A DNA stretch of 64,000 bases, taken from assembly GCA_964017065.1 (NCBI GenBank), contig OZ024786.1:5805781-5869780 (forward strand), given 5' to 3'. The notes beneath the pieces are model-generated. The model saw nothing but the letters and a program-made list of their open reading frames with translations, was not told where the DNA came from and did not search any database. Source of the stretch: Haliclona indistincta. Lineage: Eukaryota > Porifera > Demospongiae > Haplosclerida > Chalinidae. Positions 22,365-34,419 of the stretch are shown here, piece after piece (the first letter of the stretch is position 1; each line of letters begins with the position of its first letter). The translations under genes and the position numbers were made by a program.

Positions 22365-22760
22365 AGAATGGCGATCCTACACGAGCTTACCGTTCTTCGA
22401 AGACTCCAGACAAATGCCGGGTGTGTGTTCTCCGTGATAGTGATCCACACGGCGCAGCGATACTTTAGCTGCTTGGTCACGTGCGCTACCATTGCTTGGT
22501 CACGTGCGTATTGCGCAATCACAATAATGGCGTCTAACACTAAGCTGACAATGGATCACGATCGAGAAATCGCGGAACTTAGATCGCCGTTACGCTAAAA
22601 ACAAAGCTCAAAAGGCACATGCCAGGAGAATTTCACGACTGTTCGTGGATGTTTTGGTCTCGGCACTGCTCGCGTAAAGGCGCTAGGCGAGTGGAAGAAA
22701 GAAGAATAAGAAGAAAACGAAGATGACGAAACTCGATTTTCACCGTTTCCAGGTTCGTTA
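22365..22760 (+). promoter_or_regulatory. GC-richer region, possible promoter or first exon
   Basis: Has more CpG than its surroundings and a repeated TTGGTCACGTGCG, each copy holding a CACGTG E-box (near 22474 and 22496). In-frame methionines follow (AATGGCGATCC at about 22366 and AATGGCGTCTAAC at about 22527). The frame ends at 22598 with no domain. Calling a promoter here is an inference. Confidence 0.3.
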
Positions 22761-23042
22761 CTTTAGTAACAATTTTGATCAATCTCCTTGCTACTGTAAG
22801 ATGGGGCAACGCCAGAGAGCAGATCTAAGTGTCTAAAGACGTATAAAATTCAACACCAGGCGAAATATCAGCGTTTGAACGCTAATACATTGTATGTAGC
22901 CGCCATCTTGTTTTCTCGTTCATCCCTACATAGGGAGTCACTACCGTGCCTCCCTAATAACAGCTTGATGTTGTGAGCAATTATCCTCCACTAATAACTT
23001 GTTTATGCTAGTCTGTTGGCAAGAGGGCATGTAATGTGCATA

Positions 23043-23351
23043 TCAATGAAATGCCCTACTCCCCCCACCCGGGGTAGGGTGGGGATTTATCAAAATTCGT
23101 GTGTCAAAAGCCCCACCCCTGGGACAGTGTAACTACAAAGCCGGTTCAGTTTGCCTAAATGATGACACACTACGCAAGTTTGTTGCTGGCAACAGTTGCG
23201 CAAAACAAATTTGCCTAGTGAATCATCATTTAAGGCAAACTGTAGACCGGCTTCGAATTTACTCTGCCCCAGGGGTGGGGCTTTTGACACACGAATTTTG
23301 ACAAATCCTCCACCCTACCCGGGAGGGTGGGGGAGTGGGGCATTTCATTGA
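23043..23351. mobile_element. TA-flanked palindromic MITE
   Basis: Inverted repeats start TCAATGAAATGCC and continue through CCCACCC, AAAATTCGTGTGTCAAAAGC and CCCCACCCCTGGG on both sides, to a central loop. TA dinucleotides at 23041-23042 and 23352-23353 fit Tc1/mariner-type target duplication. The two mirror-image frames (both reading MSKAPPLGQ) are products of this symmetry. No transposase. Confidence 0.7.
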
Positions 23352-23359
23352 TACGCGCA

Positions 23360-24380
23360 TAACTCCATATAAATCTCCAGACGGCGAATTGTACACAGTG
23401 TTACTAAAAATAAATATCCGGTTGCTCATGCGACGTATACATTGCACAGATATTTCCAAAAGATTGCGGTCATGGATAATACTAACGTTAGCATTAGCAC
23501 TGTAGCGCTGCTGCCAGCCTGGCACTCGAAAGGTAACACAACAAAAGCATGCGTACGCATGCAGCTAGATGCTCGCGTTACACACGAACATCGCAGTAGC
23601 GAAATTCACGTGATCAATCGGAGACATTATTAAAAGTTATTAATGACTAAAAACAGTAACAGTTTACAATTTGCCCTCTGTATTAGTTACATGCCCTCTC
23701 GCCGCTCCACGGCTCTATAAGTCCTTTGTACCGTAATTCTGGAAATGTTTGTTGTTAAAATGCTTCCGTGAGTCATATCAACACGAGTATTAAACTTGCA
23801 GTACAATGTGCAAGCTGGAAGCTTATAGGGCCATCCTGAGTATGTTTTAACATGAGAGTGAAGTTCCTGGTACGTAATTAGCATTGTGGTGATTACATGA
23901 ATGGCTTCGCCTGGCAAACAAATGGGCAGGATTCTGCTGCTTGTGATATTAATTTGCTGTTAAAACATTTTCGTGGTCATGTCAACAGCAAAAATATTTG
24001 TCATGAATTTCCTTACAATATTTCCGAATAACGATATTACCAAACACTAACTTCTCTAGTATACTGGTGATTTCATGTATTTTTTTCACAGCGTGGTACT
24101 CTTCCAAGTGAAGCAGTTGATATTGGTACGAATCAGCCAAACATAACAACCTATCGTACCATAAGAAGACTGTAGAATTTTGGCAATTTGTGGAGAAAAT
24201 GGCGGGAGTAGAAAAATTAGCTCATGTACAGAAGCATACTCCTACAGTCAGCACCCATACCTCTGGAATAAGTCGAATCTTCCAACAGTTGAACAACTGT
24301 GTTGGGAAAGCGTGAGAAACAGACTCCTTGACAGTGACCTATGTTTTTGTTTATTTCATTGATTAGGCAGTTTGCCTACA
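23360..24380. other. No confirmed gene
   Basis: Short frames only. The 60-residue frame at 24180 has no recognisable domain. Confidence 0.35.
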
Positions 24381-24486
24381 GTATTACCGTAAATCCTTAA
24401 AAAGAAGCCGGGGCGTCTATTTCTTAAGCAAGGGTTTGAGGGAGGCGTCTAAATAAGACCGGCGTTTATTTAAGACCGCGTTTATT

Positions 24487-24494
24487 TATATAAT
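24487..24494 (+). promoter_or_regulatory. TATA box candidate for the HIRAN gene
   Basis: TATATAAT lies about 34 bases before the ATG, inside the transposon's left subterminal region. If used, the transcript would have an extremely short leader. Confidence 0.35.
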
Positions 24495-24527
24495 AGCGAT
24501 CGTACGGTATGTAGCCACACCCCAACC

Positions 24528-24896
24528 ATGGCTGCACCCGCGTCAGCATTGTCACGATCGCGAGTCTCTTTCTCCAGTGTTATCAGAGGCCATCACGTTT
24601 ATAAGACGATCTGGACTCCCCACCTTGGTGAAGAACTTGTGCTAGCTACTGAGAACGGCAATTTGTTCGACCGCCATGCTGTTGCAGTAATAAAAGATGG
24701 CGAAGTAGTAGGACACATGCCCCATGAACTCGCTCGATTTTCCTGGTTTTTCTTAAAAAGAGATGACGGAACTATAAAGGCTGTTGTCACTGGAAAGAGG
24801 AAGAAAGGTTTGGGACTAGAGGTACCTTGTGACTACGTTTATCGTGGACCACAAAAGATGCTGAAAAAGTTAAAGAAGCTCCTTAGTCAATTGTAG
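24528..24896 (+). CDS. Stand-alone HIRAN-domain protein
   Basis: A complete 122-residue frame with a good start context (AACCATGG). Residues about 14-90 match the HIRAN domain: VIRGHHVYKT, the GEELVLATE strand, N45 and D48 in the NLFDRHAVAV motif, and GEVVGHMPHELA. A basic C-terminal tail (MLKKLKKLL) follows. HIRAN domains of HLTF/Rad5 bind the 3-prime end of single-stranded DNA at replication forks; here no helicase or RING is attached. The frame is undamaged although surrounding elements are mostly decayed, which suggests recent activity or selection. It is the only gene of the TIR element at 24387-25190. It may bind DNA during transposition or be a captured host gene; this is inference. 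Confidence 0.85.
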   Translation: MAAPASALSRSRVSFSSVIRGHHVYKTIWTPHLGEELVLATENGNLFDRHAVAVIKDGEVVGHMPHELARFSWFFLKRDDGTIKAVVTGKRKKGLGLEVPCDYVYRGPQKMLKKLKKLLSQL

Positions 24897-25514
24897 TGTT
24901 TATAGTGTAGCATTATTATGTTATCTGTTAATGTTATCAACTTTAAACTGATGAGAAGCGGCCCGCTTGCTACTTGTCTCCGCAGCAGCAACAACTTTCA
25001 GCTTAAATGCCACGTCGTAGCTTCTACGTGCAGCCATGGCCATGTGCTTGGGCGTTGTCCTGCACACGTGCGAACCACGCCCAGGCGTCAATTTAAGACC
25101 GGCGTCTATTGCACTATTGAGAGTTTTACCCCCGGCGTCAATTTAAGACCGGCGTCTATTTGAGGGGGGCTTCTATTTAAGGATTTACGGTATGTAACGA
25201 TATGTAACTAACACATAATTATTGTTGAAAATAATTTGTTTGAGATTTTTGACAGCAAACCAGTGATCTTTTACACTGGTTTAACAGAATTATTCAAAAA
25301 TTGAGTATAATATGCATGAGTATACAAATTGAAAGTATCATGAGTCACAACCAGCAATCCAGTTTGTTGCTTCCACACATACAATTGGCATCTATGGCAA
25401 AAAGTATTAGTGAATCTTACAGAAATAATTTGTTAAAGTAACCACACATTTGTTAGTTTCCACAACAAAACTGGACTTTGTTGCGGCAGATTAATCAACA
25501 CCACAAACTTTGTT

Positions 25515-26105
25515 TTGCAAATCCTTTTTTGCAGTGTAGATAGGACTATCACAAGATGCAACCTGGTTTGCAGACAACACAGCCATTTGATAACCGTTCT
25601 TCGTAAACGCGACTTTGTAAAGCATTACATAGCCCGGACTACTAAGTTAAAGCCTGAAAGAGTGAAGCGTCCTAGCACCAGTAAGGTTCATTGTGAGACC
25701 TGTGGAAAAGTCTCTATACGAACCTGAAGCGGCATAGAGTCAATAAGCATCTTCAGGATAGAACAGGTATGTAACAGAGACATGTCACACTCATAGTTTT
25801 TGACAGCCATGATTAAATGCATAGGAATATGTTTCTTCTTTTAAGCTAAGACTCCCCTGTACATGTCACCAAAAAGACAGGCGCCTCCAGTGATCAAGCA
25901 AAATGTGAGTTAAATGATTGTATTGAAAATGCATGAGCATCAGCCAGGATGCAAATATCTACGATCTGTTCAGAACCGCTTGCCTTTTATCACTCAGCAA
26001 CCTCTAGACGATAGTGTATTAGAAGAAATGATGAATGAATTGCAATGGCTGAAGGAGTCAAGAAGAGCAAAGTGCTATAGTTTGAGAAACAATAGCTGTC
26101 TGTGA
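25515..26105 (+). pseudogene. Zinc-finger gene remnant, unassigned
   Basis: KVHCETCGKVS, then in a shifted frame LKRHRVNKHLQDRT before a GTATGT donor (about 25770), gives a C-x2-C ... H-x4-H finger broken by one frameshift. A later frame (25914-26105) reads LPFITQQPLDDSVLEEMMNELQWLKESRRAKC. The pieces look like consecutive exons of one degraded gene. It may be the 5-prime part of the CACTA-type element that follows; that link is speculative. Confidence 0.35.
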
Positions 26106-26586
26106 GAGAGTATGTATTAGCTTGACGAAACCTTTGTCATCCAATCCATACCGCCGCTCCACCACTAGGAAAATCAGTTATTGCCCGACCAGCCAGGTAT
26201 AGACCGTTACTTAAATATGACGTCAGTGTGGAATTATTGTTTATTATTGAACTACAGACGAACTGCAAAATCTGCTACACAAACAGCATGAACTATTTCA
26301 ACAGCAGGCACAGTACCATGACGAGCAACAGCGACAATTAAGCATCAATGAGCAGCAAAAACCACTACTCAACGAGCAGGAACCATGAGACATCATCTCA
26401 CTCATGAATGGACAACAGCAATCATCAGGCAACAGCCAGCGCCAGCTACACTCATCAATGAACAAAACCAAAAAGCACTTATTAACAAACAGCAGCAACC
26501 TCGTCCCCAGGAAAACAGCATCAATTCTCTCAGCTTAACCAGCCACCATCACAGCAACAGGCATTTCAGCTTAATGTCATCCAGGT

Positions 26587-26889
26587 GATCGCTACTGCAC
26601 TGCAAATGTGCACCAATTACTGCACTTTTCAGATGCTGTTCGTTTCCTTGGTCCTCTCTGGGCCCATTCGTGCTTCCCTTTTGAAAATGCCAGTGGTTGG
26701 ATTAGAGACCTGTACCACGGAACGAGAAATCATGAGAAGCAGGTAAAAACCTAAAAAATCAAAAAGGTTTATGTACATGCACTTGATTTATCATACCAGA
26801 TTGTGAAGAGGTTCATTGAGCGGCAAAAGCTAGCTGCAGCTGTGGCTATCAAGAGCCAAGATGATGATCAAGCAATTGATCATTTATAG
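26587..26889 (+). pseudogene. CACTA/EnSpm-type DUF4218 remnant with an intron
   Basis: The first exon (to 26742) reads TANVHQLLHFSDAVRFLGPLW, AHSCFPFENASGWIRDLYHGTRNHEKQ, matching the DUF4218 region found with CACTA (Tnp2) transposases. A 57-base GT-AG intron (26743-26799) is followed by IVKRFIERQKLAAAVAIK and a stop at 26887-26889. The exon junction is in frame. Upstream glutamine-rich sequence (26280-26570) has in-frame stops. The catalytic part of the transposase is not in the window. Confidence 0.6.
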
Positions 26890-27390
26890 AAAAAATGTTG
26901 AGTATAGGACACGGGCATAGTAGACATACATGCACCTTTATTAGTGCTTTTGTTCCTGCTTCCATACAATATATTATGTTCATGACTAGATGCATACAGG
27001 TACCACATTTCAGCTAAGGTAGGACCTGGTCATTTAGTTCTTAGAGAAATTTCATAAATAGGGGACTTGACCAGTTGTGAAATTATAGCTGTACGCAAGC
27101 TGCATCCAACTCTGCAACTAGAAGAGGCCATGGTTTACAAACGTGTCTTACTGAATGGTGTGCTGCACACGAACTTATGTTACAGACAATCGACAACTAC
27201 TACCACAAATGACTACACTAGGATGTTTAAGGACCGGACAATCGGCAGAGCAATTAAATATCTTTCGTGTGCAAATACACATTTGGTGTTAGTGTGTCTG
27301 TTCTAAACGAAATGCTACTCACCAAGTTGTAGCCACATATACCGTATTTTAGACAGTGTCAGGTAAGCTGTGAGGAATAATATTATGGCT

Positions 27391-29403
27391 ATTATATATT
27401 ATTATACCAAGGTGTCTCAATGCAAAAAAGACAAAGCCAAAAAGCCCAAGGCAGGTGACAGTGAAAGCGAGAAAGCCAAGCAAAAGCTGGCACAAAGCGC
27501 TAGCTTACAAGCTATGACAAATGCCATCATCAAGTCTGCTGCACCCGCGACACTCACTCCGAGGCCATGCTCTGAATGTCAAGCAAAGAGGATAAAGCTT
27601 GAAGAGCTAGAAGACGAGCTGCAAGACGCTTGTGATGCGTTGGCAGCTAAGAAGAGGCAGGTTTTGCGTTTGCAAACCGAGCTAGGTAAGACTTGCACCG
27701 AATTTTTCATGCAGTAATATTTTTTGTTTACAATAGATGAGCAGCAAAAACAGGATAAATCGACGTCACTACAGGGAAGAGGTACTCTTAAAAGATAACC
27801 AATGCTATATGATCACTGCCGCCACTGAGTTATATAGACAACAAAACAAAGTCTTGAGCACTGACTGAGTGGTACATGCATGTTAGCGATAGAAAGTGCA
27901 TGCATTATTAGCCATAATAGCCATGTTATTTCTTTTCACCGAGATGACATGTCAAACTGTGAGTTAATCAGCATTTCAGTATAATTATGAATGTGTCGCG
28001 TCTTGTCTGAATGAACACATGTACGCATGTACACAGCTTTTAAATCGTTCTCATGCAGGCTCTCTTATGTGACATGCCTTGTCTCCTCAGCATCACACCT
28101 CTTTGTTTATTGCGTTTCATAATTTTCAGCTTCAACAGTCTCTCAAGAGGGAATCAGCTTCCTCAAAAAAGTTGAAGTTTTATGAGGAAGACAGTGACAG
28201 TGAGGTATATATACCCATAATGTTTTGCCAGTATTATAAAAAACTTTATGTAGATAAACAATTGCTTACAAGCTAACTCCATACTGTGTTATCACAAACC
28301 TGCAGAGCAGAGCCAGAGGCAGAGAGAAGGTGAGAAGAGGAAGGTGGGGGAGAAGTGGTAGCAGTCTCACATGCTTTTTTCCTGATGTTTTCTGTTGGCA
28401 TATGTAAGTTTATGTATAGAGGTGTTGTTTATTCTTACAGTATGTTCCTTCTCTGGAGCTTCAGTGTATGTCTAAAAAGGTTCACAGGTTTATATAAACT
28501 TAATAATGCCACGATAGTTTATTTGCTATAATTATACCTTTTCTTTTTTCAGGGAGCTGCATATACACAGCATTCAAGTAACAGAAAATTACTATACATA
28601 ATACTTAAGTTATTAAATGCTGAGACAAAGCAGAGACTATAGAGCAGCGTGATCCCAAGACATGAACAAAGCGAGGTACATGAGAGCAACAGCAACCACA
28701 TTTACACACTGTACTCCAAGTTGTGGTTTATTTACATGTAGTTTGCAAGTACAAGTTCATAACAAGACTTGTATGATAGATAAACAATTCTTACTAATTC
28801 TACATGCATGTATACTGTGTTAGGTCTTGTTATGAATGTGTTTGCCACTATATTATTTGCAAACTACATGTAAATTAACCACAACTTGGAGTTGTATGTG
28901 TGTAAGTGTACTTTGTTCCTATTGTAGCTATCAGCAGGTAAAAAAAGTTACAAGTACGAGGTGAGCCAGTCTGACCTGCAAATGGAGCAGGAGGCGTTCA
29001 CAGTGGGACAGGGAGAGGGTCAATAAACATAAGTTTTATTATTTCGCAACACCGCTTTAGAAAAAAAGAATTAGTTCCTGGGCACGGTGTATTCATTGCC
29101 ACCTCCAAACTCGTCCAGGAAGAAATGGCTTCAAAATCAACATCAACAGGGCTCATGCGAGGGTTGGTGTCTGTTTGGAATAGCAGGCAGAGGCGGCTGC
29201 CTGCTCTACCACAACAGGCATCAACCCAACCATAAGGACAGCCATTTACAGTAAATTATGATGATAGTATTAGTAATTGTTTCTACTGTGATTTTATAGC
29301 ATACTGTTTGGAGAAGTATCCGTCTAGCAACATAGACAAGTTGAAGAGGGACCTCACATCTAAATGCTGTGAACAACGAAGGAAACAGGCACAGAAAATG
29401 TAG
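27391..29403 (+). CDS. BEN-domain protein gene (exon chain, with a frameshift)
   Basis: Exon-like pieces in order: 27391-27685, lysine-rich then coiled coil (KRIKLEELEDELQDACDALAAKKRQ); 27737-27781 (DEQQKQDKSTSLQG), in phase across a GT-AG intron; 28130-28203 (LKRESASSKKLKFYEEDSDSE); 29066-29265, first half of a BEN domain (VPGHGVFIATSKLVQEEMA, MRGLVSVWNS); and 29300-29403, second half (YCLEKYPSSNIDKLKRDLTSKC) ending AQKM-stop. BEN domains bind DNA or chromatin proteins, so a nuclear regulator is likely. The first BEN exon has a one-base frame break near 29185: sequence beyond it fits only in another frame. The true start was not found. Confidence 0.5.
28703..28904. mobile_element. Foldback MITE in an intron of the BEN-domain gene
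   Basis: Inverted arms share TTACACAC, CTCCAAGTTGTGGTTAAT-like sequence, TTTACATGTAGTTTGCAA and TTCATAACAAGAC. TA may be the flanking duplication. Non-coding. Confidence 0.55.
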
Positions 29404-29559
29404 ACAGACTCTGAAAGTACCAGGCTCCGCTCTGCAGCTACAATACTATTAACTTGATCAGTATAATTATATGCATGATGCATTTATAGTATTATTATTA
29501 TGCATCAATTAAGCCATTTCAAGCATAAATGCTACATGCGAATGTCCTGGCCAGGAACA

Positions 29560-29775
29560 CATTCATGTAACATGCATGTTACATGAATGTTATGCATGTT
29601 ACATCCACCTCTAATGACATGCACTATCCATGCATGTTACATTCATGTAACATTAATGTAACATGCATAATGCAAAGAAGTTGACATAACTATGCTACAT
29701 GCATGTAGCATACATGTAGACACATGCATGTAAAAGCTAGTAAAGTACATGTAACATTCATGTAACATGCGTGGA
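29560..29775. repeat. Palindrome-rich CATGTAACATG cluster
   Basis: Many copies of ATGCATGTTACATG and its complement, with short spacers, give numerous local hairpins. Non-coding. Confidence 0.7.
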
Positions 29776-29779
29776 ATTT

Positions 29780-30990
29780 TCTACAGGGCACTTTTAGTGA
29801 CATAGATTTCTCTTTAAAACTTCATGCAATAGGTACAGTAGTAATCAATCTATCACATTCTTGACGTTTGAGGTATTCCACAGTATTTTGGCGACGCCAG
29901 AACAGTTGCCAATATTGTAAACAAAAAACGCCATTCAACACACCGCGAATTAAATCAGACTGTATAAGTGCAAGAGCTCAGTGGGCTGAGCATGAATTGC
30001 AGGTGGTGAGTATGCGTGCATGCATGGTATACTAAACTCATAGTGTTCTGCTATAACTAGCATCACTGGCTCGATCACCTTGCCTCTTCGAAATGCAAAT
30101 CTAAAAATTGCTTTTCCAGCCAAAGAGTGGGATGACATAGGTGGTATGCAAGGCCAGCTAAGAAGCAGATGGTGCGAGATCATAACAAAGATAATCAAGA
30201 AAAGCAAACAGCTACTGCTCACTTGGTTTCAGAAAGGGATGGATAAAAGACTATGTTCTCGAAAAAAGGCATCAGTAGTCTTCAGAGCAAGAGAATATTG
30301 ATGTTTGTCTATTCACATGTGACATAACGGGCACTAGAGTCAATAGATTTCTGGCAACAGAGATGATGCAAGTGACACTGCATCTGCCTATCAAAAATCT
30401 CTAGTGAAGGGAAGCAAGTAATTATTGTACATGCTAGAAATAATTTCGTTACAAATTTCAAAGCTCTTTCTATTACCATAAATCAACTATCACCTTCCTG
30501 GTGGCAACTTTCATCCATAAGTTGCTCCAGAGAGAAACCTTGCTGTGTTAGATAGTGCTTCATGAAAAACTCGCTAGGAGCATTTTACAGAATACGGCAC
30601 ACTAATTAGAAATATTCGCCTTCCTGTAACATACAAACCCAGACCTTGACATAAAATCGCATACAGTTTCAGCTCAGTATGAACTAACAAGGAAGAGGTG
30701 CGTATTGAGGGAACAGGAGTTGATATGTCAAGATGGCTTGACCGAGAACCCACACGATAACTTGCCTAGTTGCAATAGTCGAGCGGTACATAGCAACTGC
30801 AAGCATTTCTTTGAGCACTACATATCGTTTGTCTACTTCTGTTCATGTTAAATTTAGTACACTGGATGTGAAGAGAATGCATGAGTCAATAAGACTACTT
30901 GCAATAACCTTCCTACACATCGAATTGAATGGAGGTAGTGTAGCTCCTGAACCACCCCCTCTTCCTAACACCAATGTCCAAGCACATGTT
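29780..30990. other. No confirmed gene
   Basis: Several short frames (for example 30080-30301 and 30811-31044) have no recognisable domain. The latter may be the upstream part of the Harbinger remnant. Confidence 0.3.
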
Positions 30991-31049
30991 GCAACTGATC
31001 TGAAAACCACCTCATTAGAGACCTTTAGATTCAAAAACGCTTAACGGGT

Positions 31050-31640
31050 GAACGAGCATAAAAAGCATTCTCGGACGTCGTAAAAGCTAAAAAAGCAGCT
31101 CTAGAAAACTGCTGGGGGTTAATTGATGGTACAGTTCGCAAGAAAGCATGTCCGATAAGGAACCAAAGAGTGATATTTAGTGGTCACAAGAGAGTGCATT
31201 GCATGAAGTTCCAGATTAATACTGATGATAAAATTATTTGTTGCTATGACTAGGAATGAAGCTGAGCAAGGAGAAGGTAAGTCAGAGGGCACGTCTGAGG
31301 AGAGTTTAGCACGCTTCTTGGGATGATAAAGAGCGCTTGTTGACACTAAAGAACAATCGCTATCACCCTCTTGGGAGCTGCAACTCTGCATAAGTCTTAT
31401 GATAATATAATAATAATTACTACTATATATAATCATTCTTTAGTTAGTTGCAGCTCCAATGGACTGATAGTTTATTTGTTTGGTCTGATTGACGGCAAGC
31501 GGCATGATGCGTACATACTGGCTGACAGTGGACTTGCTGTCAAACTGGTCCAATTTAACCAGCCGAACAGTAAACAAGATGTGCTCTACTGTCAACCAAT
31601 CCTGTACATGGGATTTTAACAAACATACTAGCTCCTTACT
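31050..31640 (+). pseudogene. PIF/Harbinger transposase remnant
   Basis: Two blocks match the DDE_4 (Harbinger) nuclease. About 31095-31208 reads ENCWGLIDGTVRKKACPIRNQRVIFSGHKRVHCMKF, with the first catalytic D in DGT. About 31440-31617 reads NGLIVYLFGLIDGKRHDAYILADSG. Where the family has YGDPAY with the second catalytic D, this copy reads YCQPIL, so the active site is broken. The two blocks are separated by about 230 bases lacking a clean donor, so this is an insertion or a decayed intron. Confidence 0.7.
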
Positions 31641-31649
31641 GAGCAGCAC

Positions 31650-33560
31650 AGCTCACACAACCACAGAAAGATTATAATAAGTCAATGACCCATGTGCGCA
31701 TATGTATTTTGGGGAAATTTGTCAATACAATATTACTTCTGTCAATGCATGAAGATTTTAAAATGAACAACAAAGTTTTTTTTCCAGCCAGTTGGAAAGC
31801 ACTACACAGTTGCTGCACAGCTAACAAACTGCCACACTTGCTTGTATGGTTCACAGACATCATCTTTATACAATGTAGATCCACCAATCACTAGAACAAT
31901 ATTTGACTATTTCATAAAATGATAAATAAGTGGAATGTTTGATGATAAGTTTACTTCGATGTAATCAGTTCAATCATTGCCTTGCACATCATTTCAAGAC
32001 ATCCTTTCAATTTAAGTTACCACAGAGTGAGAGCATTATCACATTATCAGCAGAGCGGCAGTTGTTGAGACAACTAATCGGACAAAAAAACAAGCCTAAT
32101 AGCAAGACAGAGACGACATTAGTAGGAGTACGGGCTGATCGCCTTAGAAAGGTGAATTAGAAATCTCTAAAATAAAAATTACAGTTATCACAACAAATAC
32201 ATAACTGATGCTCTAAATGTCACTACAAAACAATAGGGAATTGAGTAAAACATTCCCACACTCCCTCATCACTTGTAATTTGACTTTTATGGCATGTGAA
32301 ACATTTTTACCATCTGCAACAGAGTGTAACATTGGCTACAATAGCTGTGTTTTCTTTACAATAGCAAGTTGCAGTTATTACTGCTCAGTAGATCTCTGTT
32401 AGCACGTCAGGAGCACCACCCAAGCTAGCCCGGCTAAATTTTAAAGTTTTAATTATAGTGCAACACTCTTACTGTTCTAAGCAGAGTTCTCACTACTGAC
32501 TAGCTAACTTGCTGCACTGCATAGTTTCCTAGCTGTTAAACATGACTATCGCCAACGCATCATTATACAGCGTGTCTAATATAGGCATTCTCATTCCAAA
32601 ACCACATGTAGTCTGGGGACGAGAGTTGAAGAAACAATGTGTTATTTTGCCACTAAAACGCGACTGAGCATAAACTACTGATATTTCCTGCTCCAGACAG
32701 CTTACACTACTTCAATTGTAAAATGGTATGCATTAAACCAGCATTAAACACAACAACTATGCAAGCTTACTAATAAGTTCTTCTTCACGATACTAGAATT
32801 ACTACCTAACTATCTACCAATGGGCGTGAACTGGTCCCAAATACATGGTTTCAGCTGCAGCACTATTCTGCTAGAGCTGGTTTGAGCACACGTGACTTCA
32901 GGTAGCTGATGGAGGTCCTGATAGACTTGCCAATGCTGTTGCTGTGGGCTGGTTTAACCAAAATGGTTGTCACGATAGGTTTAGTGAAGGCAGGGATCAG
33001 ATAGGCAACGATATCAGGTAATTTTTTTTCACTTTCAGCTCTGAGTGCTGGGTAGACAACCGGCATCAGACTGATGGTGATAGAAGCTGCGAAAAGATGT
33101 AACAGAGCTTTATTGACAGCCTTCGTTATTCTGGCATTGAGTAATCAGCTTGATAATAACAATCATGAATGAACTGTGTATCACCTGGAACCCAAGCACG
33201 CATACTGCTCGAATAAGTCTTCTTCGGTGCGGAGAGTATGTATGTTTGCTTGTTCACCAATGATGGGAATTGTAATCACAATTGTGACTAGTGTTGGTAC
33301 AACGATTGTAAAGATCACCGTTGCCTATTTAAACTCTTTTCCATAGTGGAGCAAAATGAGTATGTTAATCTTCTTTGTGATATTTCTAGCTTTCTTTGAT
33401 GTCGTCACGATGTTTTGAGCCACCGTTGTATATAGCCACCGTTGTAAGAGCATTTAGGACCTAGAAAACAGAAGTACAGCGGTTTCATGACTTCTTGCAA
33501 GGAAAAAGCGTAGAGCGTAAAGCGTAGAGCGTGACCTGTTAATTCGCTAAGTCCTTGAAA
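31650..33560. other. No confirmed gene
   Basis: AT-rich with short unassigned frames on both strands. The small reverse frame at 32863-33066 has no recognised family. Confidence 0.35.
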
Positions 33561-33720
33561 TGCATTCTTTGGCCCGGATCGATTGAGCTAGCGCGCGCTA
33601 TAAGCGCGCGGTAAGTTCGTACGAATCCAGGTACGAATCGAATCTAAGGTAAAGAGGCGGAGTCCGATCTAAACCAGGCCACGTGGCGCGTGTAGCTAGC
33701 TCGACGTGTAGCCTTCAACT

Positions 33721-33846
33721 ATGGATCAATCTTGGCGCTATTCGCCCTGGGCTCCATTCCCTGGCTACTATCAACCCTCTTCTTTTGGTGCTGGTCTTAG
33801 TAATCATCTATCTAACTTGGTGCCATCTGACGAGGACGAATACGAA
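33721..33846 (+). CDS. Possible first exon of an unrecognised gene
   Basis: ATG follows a CpG-rich, TE-poor stretch (33560-33720, with CACGTG and GCGCGC). It encodes MDQSWRYSPWAPFPGYY and a serine/asparagine stretch ending PSDEDEYE directly before a strong donor, GAA|GTAAGC, at 33847. The open frame itself continues to 33921, where the codons just past the donor would read EYEVSAILDHQDKRW, faintly like a chromodomain start. No downstream exon was identified. Confidence 0.35.
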
Positions 33847-34419
33847 GTAAGCGCCATCTTAGATCATCAGGATAAGCGCTGGACCGCGTTGGCTCACAAG
33901 TCGTGCGAACAGCCATATTGAATAGATCAGTAAGTTAAGGGGCAGAGCTTTACTTGACTCGAACTCGATCGACCATACCGCACCGTTTACGCTAGCGCTC
34001 CAGATGACGTTAATATAACTCGCACTCGAAGTGCTAACGATTCATAATGAACGGTATTCATTAACATTTCAATGGCTTCCCGGCAAGAAGACATGAAACC
34101 GCTGTATAATACTAAAAGTATTTGGGAAATTTATCATCTGGAATTACCACCCTAGGAACGTGGAAGTCCAAGAATTAGGGCTTTTATGCGTGAATAGAAT
34201 GACATTTTTTCGCACGGTCATCAAAAACATGGCTGTTTATTGTCTTGTACTGCTGCTACAAATATTATTAAGTTTCAAATAATAAATTGAGTATTGTGAG
34301 ACAGAGTGGCTGCTGTGAAGTGTGGCTGACTGGCTACAGCAGAACCAGTGGCAATATGGTGACGACCAAGTCCATCAGTCTGTATAAGCAAAGACACAAC
34401 TACTTAATATGGTCATAGT

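Larger units (their letters stand above)
24387..25190. mobile_element. TA-flanked TIR element carrying a HIRAN gene
   Basis: Both ends carry CCGTAAATCCTTAA as an inverted repeat followed by AGAAGCC (left) and its complement (right). TA lies immediately outside both ends (24385-24386 and 25191-25192). Subterminal zones hold repeated GGCGTCTATT / AAGACCGGCGT motifs on both sides. The 804-bp element contains exactly one convincing gene, the HIRAN protein at 24528-24896, and no transposase. It would need an enzyme supplied in trans. Confidence 0.7.

Noticed and set aside
23090..23301. Two mirror-image 66-residue ORFs starting MSKAPPLGQ
   Set aside because: They result from the palindromic MITE; neither has family support.
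32863..33066. Reverse-strand 67-residue ORF near 33 kb
   Set aside because: No domain, no splice context and no coding bias beyond length.
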